A stretch of DNA of 64,000 nucleotides from positions 310,001 through 374,000 of the forward strand of contig NC_018318.1 in the NCBI RefSeq assembly GCF_000234665.1, written 5' to 3'. A model generated the notes under the pieces. That model had not been told where the DNA came from, ran no database searches, and saw only the letters and a list, made by a program, of their open reading frames with translations. A program made the translations under genes and the position numbers. Shown here one piece after another: positions 1 to 8,922 of this stretch (position 1 is the stretch's first letter; each line of letters opens with the position of its first letter). The DNA is from Leishmania mexicana MHOM/GT/2001/U1103. Its lineage: Eukaryota > Euglenozoa > Kinetoplastea > Trypanosomatida > Trypanosomatidae.

Positions 1-1539
1 GTTGTTTACCAGTCCGTCCAGCACCCGTCGCAGGGTGGAGAGAGAAGCGTTGATGCTGTTTGCCTCTGCAAGGTGTTTGCCGGTGGTCTTGGACTGCGCG
101 TTGCGCTCGCTGCCGGCCAGATCGACGAGATTGATCTTGCTGCATGCTTCCAGCGCCACTTCGCGCCCCCGCACGCGGCCTCCCGTGTCCTCGCGCCGCG
201 TCACTTGAAGCTGAAAAATTGCATGCGAGCGGCTTGACTTCGCGTTCATCGCCGTGCTGTACTGCGTGCGCAGCGCGTTGCCGTGCTGAAGAAACGCCTC
301 GCACTCGGCCCACGTGCTCACTGGTACAGTCGTCAGCCCTTCCACGTAGACGCCCTGTGATGGGTGATGGCGCACCTTGAGCGTGCGGAACTCGCCGCTC
401 TCCATATCCTTTTTATCGAAGCGGCTGCGGTAGCGCAGGATGGCGTTCTTTGGCCTCTGCGTGAGCAGATCGCGCACCTGCTCGTTGTAGATCTCCATGT
501 ACGAAAGCTGTAGGACCACTGCCGCAGTCCGCGTGGACGGCGAGGCCGCGCAGCCACCATGGACCTTGGCGTTGAGCATGGCGACTTGCGAGAGAAGTAG
601 CTGACAGAGTCGCGGGATTAGCCCTGGATGCTGCGCGGTACCCATCATGGTGTACGTTTTACCGCTTCCTGTCTGGCCGTAGGCAAACATGCAGGTGTTA
701 TACCCTTGCAGCGCCGCGTCTACCAAGGGGATGGCGAGCTGCTCGTAGATGGCAACCTGCTCTGCCTCTGCCTGCCGCTCTTGCTCCGGTGTGTGTGCCG
801 AAAGCTGTGGCCACGACGCGCAAGTAGGAGACGCGCCTTCCGTCGTGTTGTCGATGATGTATGGTTCACCACCGGCTGCTCGCGGTACTGAGGTGGAGGA
901 CAAAGCGAGGCCCCCTGTCAGTCTTGAGTCCAGCTCCACCCTCGGCGTGAAGCTGCTGTAGACGTAATCGTACGTGAAGGCGTTGCGCACCGGTGCCGTC
1001 GCCTTGGTATCCAACGACGATCTCTGCGGATCGAGCAGGACTATGGTTCGTCCGTTGCTCTCAACCTCCACGACGGGTAGCGGCACACCGTCGACGTTGG
1101 GCGACGCCGGAGACACGTCTGGAGGCACACCTCTAAGCTCCTGCGAGGGCGTGGTCCCAGCGTGCGTTGTGCTAACCAACAATGTGGCATTAAGAGACCT
1201 GTGCTCTGGCCCGAACGGCTGCCTCGAGGCTGAGCGCGTGCTACCTTTCCGCCCTGCCGCGGCGTCCCCCCGCTCCTCCGCGGCCGCACGCCCCTCCTGC
1301 CGCCACTGGTGCATCTCTAACTCTGTGAAGGGGCGAATGCGAGCGGCGACAACGATGCGAAAGCCTGTCGCCATATCTCGCCTGACAGGTCCAACGCTCT
1401 TGCTTGCTGCTGCGACAGGGCGGGCATTGGGCAACAACGGCAGGTCGTCCTGGCGAAGGGACTGGCTTACACTAATGCTGCTGATGCCGTTCCCATCATT
1501 GCCGTACAGCGGGCTGCTTGTGCCGCCTACGTCGTTCAT
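1..1539 (-). CDS. Kinesin motor domain protein, N-terminal part (runs off the window)
   Basis: The frame opens at ATG 1539 and stays open for 513 codons to the left edge, so the C-terminus is missing. The motor domain is clear: RIRPF near residue 68, the P-loop FAYGQTGSGKTYTMMG with GQTGSGKT at about 286-293, switch I SSRSHAIF at about 434, and switch II NLVDLAGSER at about 470. These are the nucleotide-binding elements of a plus-end-type N-terminal motor that hydrolyses ATP to move on microtubules, probably axonemal or cytoplasmic. An unusual Ser/Thr/Pro-rich insertion of about 80 residues separates the first beta strand from the next core segment, and another lies just before the P-loop strand. 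It is not K39 kinesin, whose N-terminus differs. The subfamily cannot be fixed without the stalk. A pyrimidine tract and AG lie 18-50 nt upstream of the ATG. The motor assignment is seen directly; cellular location is inference. Confidence 0.95.
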   Translation of the reverse strand, partial: MNDVGGTSSPLYGNDGNGISSISVSQSLRQDDLPLLPNARPVAAASKSVGPVRRDMATGFRIVVAARIRPFTELEMHQWRQEGRAAAEERGDAAAGRKGSTRSASRQPFGPEHRSLNATLLVSTTHAGTTPSQELRGVPPDVSPASPNVDGVPLPVVEVESNGRTIVLLDPQRSSLDTKATAPVRNAFTYDYVYSSFTPRVELDSRLTGGLALSSTSVPRAAGGEPYIIDNTTEGASPTCASWPQLSAHTPEQERQAEAEQVAIYEQLAIPLVDAALQGYNTCMFAYGQTGSGKTYTMMGTAQHPGLIPRLCQLLLSQVAMLNAKVHGGCAASPSTRTAAVVLQLSYMEIYNEQVRDLLTQRPKNAILRYRSRFDKKDMESGEFRTLKVRHHPSQGVYVEGLTTVPVSTWAECEAFLQHGNALRTQYSTAMNAKSSRSHAIFQLQVTRREDTGGRVRGREVALEACSKINLVDLAGSERNAQSKTTGKHLAEANSINASLSTLRRVLDGLVNN

Positions 1540-1557
1540 CGCGACTTAACCGCAGTC

Positions 1558-1591
1558 CTGCAGAGCACGGGTTGAGGGGAGGGAGGGCAGG
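1558..1591 (-). promoter_or_regulatory. Candidate spliced-leader acceptor of the kinesin gene
   Basis: On the minus strand a C/T-rich tract (about 1591-1568) is followed by the first AG at 1559-1558. The implied 5' UTR is about 18 nt. The position fits trypanosomatid trans-splicing but is a prediction only. Confidence 0.5.
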
Positions 1592-2858
1592 AGTGATCTT
1601 CAGCCAGACGGTGCTACGATTGGCGTGATGTGCCTGTGCGTGTGTGTGTGTGTGGGGAGGGGAGGGAGGGGGAGGAGGAGGACAATGACCCAAGCGACTT
1701 TCTGCTCCCCCTCCTTTACTCCGCCCAGTGCAAAAAACCTTCTGTCTCACTCTAACGGGTGTATGTGTGCGAGCACGGATGACTACTTGTGTGGGTTAGC
1801 TGCGGTGTGTGTGTCTGTGTGTGCGTGCATGCAAACCCGTGAGCCTCCACGACTTGCTTCTCCTTGCAGTTGTGTAGCATGTGGGGTTCGCCCCGGTTTC
1901 ACAGCGGCACAAGGATACGCGAGCATACATGATGGCAACAAGAAAGGACGAGAGGGAGAGTCAGGGCAAAGGGTGTATGGGAACCGTGCTCGACGATGAC
2001 CTCCTCATGTCCCAGCGATAAGGATGTATGTACACCCGCGTACAGGCCGACACGGGTGCCGAGCTGCGCGCGAGGTGATACCTCTCATGCCACTCCACCC
2101 CTCTCTACTATCGCCAGTTCACATGATCGTACCGGAATTGCTGAAGGTGGCTGTGAGGAGGGGGAGGGGGTGGGGGCCGAGGCGAGCGTCATTGAATGAA
2201 CGCTGAGTCGAGCCTGCGATTTCGCACTACGCCAACACTGCGCCGGAGGAGCACGTGCGTCGTGACAGTGAGGGGTCTCTCGTACTGTTTCACAACCACT
2301 TCCGGGTGTCCTCCGGCTCACTTATCCACCCATGCGTGCGTGTTCGCGTTCTAGTGAGGGAAAGACGTGCGCGTGCTTCCGTGAGTAAGATCGAGTGCGG
2401 ACTGGACCGTACCACAGAGGTGGTTTCCAAGAAAAGCACTAGAAAAGGCAACGGCAACGTTCCTGCAATCCAGTCCTTGCGCGACTCCCACTTACCGTAG
2501 CGGTGATGGTAGATTTACATGACGCGCCAAATGCGCGCGCGTGTGGGTGTGAGGGGTGGTGGTGGTGGTGGCGGCGAAGTGATTTGAGTGGGCGAGGCGC
2601 GCACGAGGGGGATGGAATGGGAGCGCGCTGCACCGTTGACGTGAAGGGGGATTATGCGATCTCCCTGTTCCGTGCATTCCTTTGTTTCGCGCCCTCTCAG
2701 CCCTGTCACCATCTCCAAAAAAAAGCCACGCAGACAGAGATGTATGGGGTGGGGAAAGACGGTGCAGCTTCCCGTTGCAAGAGCAGCAGCCTCCCTCACG
2801 TTCCTGGTTGGCGCGCATCTCTCACCGCACTTCTTGTCTCCCTCCAGCCCTATTCGTT
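1592..2858. other. Intergenic spacer, kinesin 5' side / CCDC113-like 3' UTR
   Basis: No supported gene. It holds a short (GT)n run at about 1636-1652, purine-rich stretches at 1655-1683 and 2157-2178, and a (GGT)n run at about 2554-2570. Short frames here are low-complexity and overlap on both strands. Confidence 0.6.
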
Positions 2859-4583
2859 TTACATGGATGAGACAGTCGCCGTCAGTGCCGGCTGGTCCGC
2901 TGGCGCTGCGGCGCTGTCGTCTTGCTCGACGGTGCTCTCGTCTGGCAGTGGTGGTGGCTGCTGTTCCTGTTCCGGCTCCGGCTGTTGCCGGCGCTGCATT
3001 ACTAGGCTACGTGCACTTCCCGCTGCAGGCTGCGAAGATGCTGTCGCTGCTGCTGAGGCTGTGATTCTCGACGTGGTGGATTTACGACTCCCGCGCTTCT
3101 CATTCACGTATTTAATGGCCGATGCGCGCTGCGCCTGCAGCCGACGCGACTGCTGTCGCACCACCGCGGCCTGTCCTTCGGCGATCTGCACCTTGCGCTC
3201 CAAGTTCTTCACCGCCTTCTGGAGCTCCACCTCCTCTGCCTTCTGCGCCATGTACTCCTCAATCTTGGGCACCTTGACGGCCTCCTGCTGCGCCTTGAGT
3301 GTTATGTGCTTCGACTCCGCCTGCATGGCCTCCGCCGTCGCCGTCGCGATCTCTTTCCCGCAGCGCGACAGGTATTCCGAGCGGCTCTTCGCCTCGCGCT
3401 TCAGCCGGGTCTGCTCGCTCGCCAGCTCGTTGAGCTGGCCCATGAGGTGGTTCAGCTGCTGCACCGTACGCGTCGACGTGCCCTTTAGCTCCGCCAGTTC
3501 TCTGCTCTTGGCCTCCATGCGTCCGCTAAACTGCTTGTGCTCGATGCGCAGCTGCTCCATGTCAACGGCTTGGAACGCCTCACCGGCGGCGCGGCGCTGC
3601 CGCACCAGCTGCTGTGCTCGTGCGATATCCTGCTCTGCCGCCTGGCATTGGACCTCCAACTTGTCGAGGTAGCTCACCTGAGTGCTGTGCCGGCGCTCTA
3701 GGTAGCGCAGCAGCTCGTCTGCGGTTGTCGCGACAGCCGCCGATGAGACCGTCAGCTTCTTCGAGTCCCGAAAAGGGTTGCGTCGGTGCACGGAAGCTTC
3801 CGCCTTGTCGTCCTCTGCGCCTCCATTCCGCAGTACCTCCCGCTCAAACTGCAGCATTTCAAGGCGGAGCTCCTGCCGACGTCGAATGGCCTCCTCGACG
3901 GTGGCGACGAGCATCTCGTGCACGCCCTCCGCCTCCTTAGCGGCCTTCTCTTCCTGGGCACGCAGCCGGGCCGTCTCCTGCCGCAGCAGGACGGCCTTGT
4001 CGTCTACCCGCATGAAGGCGTCTACGTCAGCGACCGAGCGGCGACGGAAGCTGCGGCCGCGCCGGCCGGTTCCGCTCGCGCTGCCGAGCGTATCGCCCAT
4101 GCCACCGCCAGATGTGCGCTGGGTGCCCATGGAAAGCTCACAGTCGCCGCCGAGAAGAAAAACGGTGGTATCTACGGGTGAGAGCGCAGCTGAGCCGCTA
4201 GTGTCGGCCGCATCGAGTTGAATGCCCGCGAACTCCGAGACGGAGATACTTGCGGTGGCACCACCACCTAGACGCCGCTGCTGCAGTGTCTGCACGTGGG
4301 CGCCAAGTACGTGCGTTTCCTCTTGCAGCGCTGACACCTCATTCGCGAGCTCCGTGACAGCCGCGCCGATGTCCTCCAGGGCGAACTCCGCGGCGTCGTC
4401 AGCGAAGACATCGGCGGAGGGGTACGCACGGGTGTAAAACGACACAATGAGAGAGTTAAAATCCTCGCCAGCGGCGCCGACGGCAGTGCCGGAGCTTGCG
4501 CTGCTCGCACTCCGTTGCCGATTGCCCACGCTGCCGCTGGCACAACGTGTGCTGTGGGACGAGTAGCTTTCCTCGCTATCCAT
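2859..4583 (-). CDS. Coiled-coil protein of the CCDC113/CCDC96 family (predicted axonemal or basal-body protein)
   Basis: 574 residues from ATG 4583. The first 200 residues are Ser/Ala/Gly-rich. From about residue 200 the protein is long charged coiled coil, and the last 80 residues are Q/P/S-rich. The region at about 290-490 matches the conserved CCDC113/CCDC96 coiled-coil domain. Its signs are a VDMEQLRIEHKQF-type start, LAELKGTSTRTVQQLNHL in the middle, and the closing VKNLERKVQIAEG, comparable to the ERKVEIAEM signature of the family. In ciliates and algae these proteins (FAP263/FAP184 in Chlamydomonas) form a complex near the base of radial spoke 3, and animal members also act at centriolar satellites. 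A flagellar role here is therefore likely but inferred. Which of the two paralogues it is cannot be decided by eye. An AG-free stretch containing a TA repeat lies just upstream. Confidence 0.7.
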   Translation of the reverse strand: MDSEESYSSHSTRCASGSVGNRQRSASSASSGTAVGAAGEDFNSLIVSFYTRAYPSADVFADDAAEFALEDIGAAVTELANEVSALQEETHVLGAHVQTLQQRRLGGGATASISVSEFAGIQLDAADTSGSAALSPVDTTVFLLGGDCELSMGTQRTSGGGMGDTLGSASGTGRRGRSFRRRSVADVDAFMRVDDKAVLLRQETARLRAQEEKAAKEAEGVHEMLVATVEEAIRRRQELRLEMLQFEREVLRNGGAEDDKAEASVHRRNPFRDSKKLTVSSAAVATTADELLRYLERRHSTQVSYLDKLEVQCQAAEQDIARAQQLVRQRRAAGEAFQAVDMEQLRIEHKQFSGRMEAKSRELAELKGTSTRTVQQLNHLMGQLNELASEQTRLKREAKSRSEYLSRCGKEIATATAEAMQAESKHITLKAQQEAVKVPKIEEYMAQKAEEVELQKAVKNLERKVQIAEGQAAVVRQQSRRLQAQRASAIKYVNEKRGSRKSTTSRITASAAATASSQPAAGSARSLVMQRRQQPEPEQEQQPPPLPDESTVEQDDSAAAPADQPALTATVSSM

Positions 4584-4626
4584 TGGCTACTAGGGCTAAT
4601 ATTTTGGCTGTCAGTGACCACACGCG

Positions 4627-4800
4627 CTTGATGGACGAGTCAAGTGGGGCAAGCCGTGTAGATGGTATATATATATATATTCGTGTGACAGCAGTGGTAG
4701 CGGTGATTCGTGTATGCGTACGTGTGCGGTCAGGCGAAAAGAAAGTGAAGGGAAGAGAACAGACAGCGAGAGAGGCGGATGGCGATGGAGGGTGAGGGGG
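4627..4800 (-). promoter_or_regulatory. Candidate trans-splicing region of the CCDC113-like gene
   Basis: A strong C/T-rich tract lies at about 4800-4735 on the minus strand. It is followed by about 100 nt without AG, including the (TA)8 run at 4666-4681, until the AG at 4628-4627. The implied 5' UTR is about 43 nt. Long AG-free stretches between tract and acceptor are unusual but known. Confidence 0.4.
4666..4681. repeat. (TA)8 microsatellite
   Basis: A perfect TA dinucleotide run about 85 bp upstream of the CCDC113-like start codon, between its pyrimidine tract and the candidate AG acceptor. Confidence 0.9.
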
Positions 4801-5921
4801 AGATGCTCAAATGCGCATCTTGTACACGCTGCACAGGGGGTGGGGTGGGGTGGGGTCAACCCACCTCTGTGTAGCGTACCTGTGTGAGCTCACGATGAGG
4901 GGAGGGAGGGGGTGGTGGAAACCAAGTCATCCCTCACAACACAAAGAGAGGCGAAGCGGCAACAGCACTGAGCCACGCGCCCGGCGAAGTGGCACGCGCA
5001 TGCCCCCCCCTCCCCCGAGAGGAGGAAGGGGGCAGGTGAGGGTGGATCTGCCGACGGCACACGCAGAGAGGAGGAAAAGCGCTGAACAAAAACGTTCCAA
5101 AGGTGAGAGGGAAAGTGTGTGTGTGTGTGTGTGTGTGTGCGTGGGGGTTCACGGCTCGTTGTCCTCCAACGCTTGGGATCTGACGTCTGCTCCTGCTCCG
5201 CGTTCTCACTCCCGCGCGCAGCACAACCGCACCAGAGAGAGACACACACACACAGGGAGGTGTGTGTGTGTGTGCCAAACATCTCTCAAAGGCATGCATG
5301 GGCAGACGCACGCGGAGTCAGTGCCGAGGTCGAAGAGAGGCACGAGCTGAGAGACGGAATAAGTCGTGGTGGGGGTAGGAAGGCACACAAAACGGCGTCG
5401 CTCGCCGGAGCAAGACAAGAACTATCACCGCCGCATGAAAAAAAAATGATGGGAAGCACAAAGACACGCACACACACAAGAAAGATTGACAGTTGTCGTA
5501 GTAGTCGTACATGAGCCGCTGCACCGACGTCAGGGTACACGTGAACACGTACAAGCCGCCCGCCCGCCCGCAGGGCCAGCCGGCAGGCTACGCAGAGAGA
5601 GGGAGGTGTGCATGTGTGTGTGTTTGATACGAGGCGAACACCACCGACTGGATAAGCGTTGCATGAGTCCCTCCTCTTTGCAGCGGTGCTTGCACACGCA
5701 CGTGCAACTCCAGCTTCAGAAGATGAGCAAGAAAAAAAACGCGACAGAGGCAGCGAGAGAGTGTGTATGGGCGAGAGAAACGATCAACAGTGCATAGGGC
5801 ATCACATGCGCAACGTAAACAGACCATCAGGGAGGGGGGAGAGATGACCGGCAATCGGCGGAGAGAGTGCCAGTCTCCGGAGCACAAAGACTGCGCGCAC
5901 GCGTGTGGGCTCGGTCCCGCT
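4801..5921. other. Intergenic spacer (3' UTR side of the DYRK-like gene)
   Basis: No supported gene. It contains GT/CA microsatellites (a (GT)12 run at 5115-5139, plus further CA and GT runs at 5243-5275), a C-run at 5003-5010 and A-rich patches. Overlapping short frames on both strands are translated microsatellite. Confidence 0.6.
5115..5139. repeat. (GT)12 microsatellite
   Basis: A perfect GT run in the spacer, typical of Leishmania intergenic DNA. Confidence 0.9.
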
Positions 5922-8900
5922 CTATGGCTGAGACCCTGGCAATAGCGGAGGCGGTGCACTTCCCGCCTCCGTGTTGCCACCGCCGGTGCCCGGGGCTGCC
6001 GACGGTGGCGCAACAGAGCGGGATTTGAGGGCCCGGATCGGCTCTAGGAAAGGGTGCTGGATCGCCTGCTGGCAACTCACACGCTTCCGCGGATCGTACT
6101 GAAGCAGCTTGTGAATGAAATCGCAAAAGACTTCGTAGGCGCCCTCGTCGTGGCCCGGCTGGCCAGCGCGACAGCCGCGCGGGCCGCCCTTGTGGACGCC
6201 AAGAATTTCTTCAAGAGAGAGCGGCGGGCTGTTGCTGCCACTGCCGGCCACAGCAGCGGCTGCCGCGCCCTCGCCCTCCACTCGGGGGGCTCGCAGGAAG
6301 AAAGGAGAGCCCATGGCGTGACCTGGTGCGCTGGACATCGGAGTGAGTCCCGGTGGGGCATCCTCTGCAGGGCCAGCGCCGGCGGTGGCGACACCGTGCA
6401 GCGACTCGCCGCCGCCGCCGCCGCTGTTGGTGGAGGGCTCTGAAGGGCACGTATAATAAAGCTGCGTCCGCTTGGGGCTTGCTGCAATCATGTAGTCTGG
6501 CAACGGCCCGAGGATGGACGTGAAGTACGCTACCATGTCTCCCTCGTTTTTGCCGGGGAAGAGGGGCACCCCCGTATGCATCTCCACCAGAAAGCAGCCA
6601 AGGGACCAGCGGTCAATGGCCGTCGTGTAGCCAAGCTCCAGGATGACCTCCGGGCTGCGGTAGTAGCGCGACTGGATGTACTTGGGCATGATGATATCCC
6701 TTCCTTTGTCGTCACCAGTGGCGGTGCCAACCGCCGCCGCCGCCGCCGGCGCCACGTCGCTGGCCTTCTCCACTGTGCCGGCCTCCTCCGCGGTTGGTGC
6801 TGCGACACCGCTTGCCAGCGCCGCATCTACAGATGCGGTGGCCGACCCTGCAGTTGCCTGGGGTCGTTGCTGCGGCCCTTTGGACTGCGACTGCGGCGCG
6901 CTACCGTCATCATCATCGGCGGCCGGGGTGGGCTTGACCCCGCCACTGGCGCCTTCCGCAACCGAATCCCACGACGGCCCTGGCGAGCTGCTCGGCGACG
7001 TCGAGGGCAGCACCACCTGCGCCGGTGGCGGGTTCCATTTTGGCTGCTGCTGGTAACACGCGGAGCCAAAGTCGATTACACGCACCTCGCTGCGGCTCGG
7101 GTCGCGCAGTAGCACGTTCTCCGGCTTCAGGTCGCAGTGAATGATGGGTGGCTGATGCTGCTCCAGCACTAGCAGCACCTTGATCATCTGGTAGGCGAAC
7201 TTGCGGGTAAGGTCGAGGCTGACGCCGTTGTACTTTGTCAATGTGATGAGGCGGTAGAGACTGAAGCTGAGCGGCTCAAAGACCAGCACCATATGACCCT
7301 TCCACAAGAAGACCTTGCGCAGCTGCACGACGAGGTTCTGCAGCGCCGGGTCGTTGTTCAGGTGCGCCACCACCTGCGCCTCAAACCAGCCCTGACTCTC
7401 AAAGTAGGCACCGCTGCGGATCACCTTGACGGCGACCGCCTCGTTGTACTTTTGGTCGACGCAGTGCAGCACGGTACCGAAGCTGCCCTTGCCGATCACC
7501 TCCCTCACCACATACCGCTCAGCGATCTCTTCACCTGGGTACGGCAAGTAGTGTCCCGCGGCGTCCTCGTACTTGCGCGCCGCGTACTTGGCCGGCGCCG
7601 TCAGCAGCAGCTGGCGCTCCTGGTAGAAGAGGGTATTGATGGCTTCGTAGACGGACATGATGTTCTGCGAGAGGGCCACTGTCGGCCGCTCCTCGCCGTT
7701 GGGGCGCATGAGTCGCACACTTGTGGCAGAGGCAAGTGAAAAACCGCCGCTCGTTGTGCCTTGCACCTTCTGCGAAGGGGATGCCGCTCCTGCTGTCGCT
7801 GAGGTCGCTGCGCCGGATGCCGACGGAGGCGGTGGCATACTTGAAGCACTGGCGCCTGCTGCGGCGCCACCTCCGCCACTTCCCGCCATTATTGCTGGAG
7901 CAGCGGCTGCGCTAGAGCGTGGCGAGGACGCGCCACCGTTTCCACCTCTGCGGGATGGCTGACCGGCATGGCTGGGGACGAGCGGGACGCCGCTGCTCGC
8001 CACCGGGGCGGAGCCGGCCGATGGTGCTGAAGGCGGCGGCGGCGGTGGTTGGGGCCATGACGGGGACGTTGACGCGCTGCAGCTGTCCGGCAGGGTCGAC
8101 GGCGGACTTGTGACTAGAGCAGCTGCGGTCTCGGGCACCGAAGAGGCTGCCGGATGCTCCAATGGGAGAGCTGCCGAGGCATCGGCACGTGGTCGCTGCT
8201 GTAGGTGCTGCGCTTGTGACGTGTGGCGCCGGGGCCCTGGGGAACCGGCACGGCGACTGCCACCACCGCCACCGCCACCGCTTCGTCCACTACCGCTACT
8301 TCGCCGCCGATCACTAGACCCACCGACCCCACTTGCACCGCGCCAGTAGGCGTAGCTGCTGCCCACTGGTGTAACCCCGCTTGCCACGGCTACAGCTGTA
8401 GGGGGGTCAGTGGGCAGACAGGCCCCCACGGTAGGCGGTGGCGAAGCGTACTGTGCGGCTCCCAGCGAGGAAGAGGCGGTGGTGGAAGGGCCGCTTACGC
8501 CAGCGCTCCGCGCCAAGGACGACGACGACGGGAGCTGAAGTTTCTGTTGTCGTGACTGCTGGGCGTGGTGGTGATGGTGTCGTCCAGGCGAATGCGCCGA
8601 GCCGGGCTGGTCGTAGGCGGCACCACCACTCGTACTGCCTGGATGCCGGAATCCGGCGCCGCTGGCCGACGTGTCCAGGTGCCTAGGTGCAGTGCTGATA
8701 CCCGGTGAGGACGACACCAGTGAAGCAGACCCTGGGGCGGCGGCCGTTCTACTGTCCGATCGGAGTGGAGGCGGTGAAAGAGAGGATGTCGACAAGGCCG
8801 ATTGCTGCGCGTGCCGCTGCTGAGCTGAGGGCTGTCGGCCACCCGCCCCGCCGCCACCGCTGGAGCTACTGGCCGCACCCGGGAGCTGCTGATACGACAT
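5922..8900 (-). CDS. DYRK-family dual-specificity protein kinase with split activation segment
   Basis: 992 residues from ATG 8900, the first ATG in the frame. Residues 1-400 are low-complexity Ser/Gly/Pro/Ala. The kinase domain follows at about 462-952: glycine loop GKGSFGTV 470-477, lysine in VAVKVI 492, alpha-C glutamate near 507, catalytic HCDLKPENVLL from 588, DFGSAC 610-615, YIQSRYYRSPEV from 741, and AIDRWSLGC from 761. HCDLKPEN, DFGSAC and the tyrosine in YIQSR are hallmarks of DYRK kinases, which autophosphorylate that tyrosine. Two things are odd. About 125 low-complexity, partly acidic residues (616-740) lie between DFGSAC and YIQSR, where the family normally has only about ten. 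A second Gly/Ala-rich insert sits at about 822-895. The first tyrosine of the usual YxY pair is absent, and AIDMW is AIDRW. The catalytic residues are intact, so activity is expected. Substrates are unknown. Confidence 0.93.
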   Translation of the reverse strand: MSYQQLPGAASSSSGGGGAGGRQPSAQQRHAQQSALSTSSLSPPPLRSDSRTAAAPGSASLVSSSPGISTAPRHLDTSASGAGFRHPGSTSGGAAYDQPGSAHSPGRHHHHHAQQSRQQKLQLPSSSSLARSAGVSGPSTTASSSLGAAQYASPPPTVGACLPTDPPTAVAVASGVTPVGSSYAYWRGASGVGGSSDRRRSSGSGRSGGGGGGGSRRAGSPGPRRHTSQAQHLQQRPRADASAALPLEHPAASSVPETAAALVTSPPSTLPDSCSASTSPSWPQPPPPPPSAPSAGSAPVASSGVPLVPSHAGQPSRRGGNGGASSPRSSAAAAPAIMAGSGGGGAAAGASASSMPPPPSASGAATSATAGAASPSQKVQGTTSGGFSLASATSVRLMRPNGEERPTVALSQNIMSVYEAINTLFYQERQLLLTAPAKYAARKYEDAAGHYLPYPGEEIAERYVVREVIGKGSFGTVLHCVDQKYNEAVAVKVIRSGAYFESQGWFEAQVVAHLNNDPALQNLVVQLRKVFLWKGHMVLVFEPLSFSLYRLITLTKYNGVSLDLTRKFAYQMIKVLLVLEQHQPPIIHCDLKPENVLLRDPSRSEVRVIDFGSACYQQQPKWNPPPAQVVLPSTSPSSSPGPSWDSVAEGASGGVKPTPAADDDDGSAPQSQSKGPQQRPQATAGSATASVDAALASGVAAPTAEEAGTVEKASDVAPAAAAAVGTATGDDKGRDIIMPKYIQSRYYRSPEVILELGYTTAIDRWSLGCFLVEMHTGVPLFPGKNEGDMVAYFTSILGPLPDYMIAASPKRTQLYYTCPSEPSTNSGGGGGESLHGVATAGAGPAEDAPPGLTPMSSAPGHAMGSPFFLRAPRVEGEGAAAAAVAGSGSNSPPLSLEEILGVHKGGPRGCRAGQPGHDEGAYEVFCDFIHKLLQYDPRKRVSCQQAIQHPFLEPIRALKSRSVAPPSAAPGTGGGNTEAGSAPPPLLPGSQP

Positions 8901-8901
8901 C

Positions 8902-8922
8902 CTCAGCAGAAAGAGAAAAAAA
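8902..8922 (-). promoter_or_regulatory. Poly-T tract and AG abutting the DYRK-like start codon
   Basis: On the minus strand an eight-T run continues into CTCTTTCTGCTGAG. The AG is at 8903-8902, one base before the ATG. If used, the mRNA would carry almost no gene-encoded 5' UTR. Another pyrimidine tract at about 9058-9080 with AG near 9024 is an alternative. Confidence 0.4.

Noticed and set aside
2503..3672. 389-codon plus-strand frame
   Set aside because: Antisense to the CCDC113-like gene and Cys/Ser-rich, typical of reverse translation of coiled-coil codons.
7293..7739. 148-codon plus-strand frame antisense to the DYRK-like gene
   Set aside because: It lies wholly within the kinase-coding region; its leucine/histidine pattern is the antisense of conserved codons.
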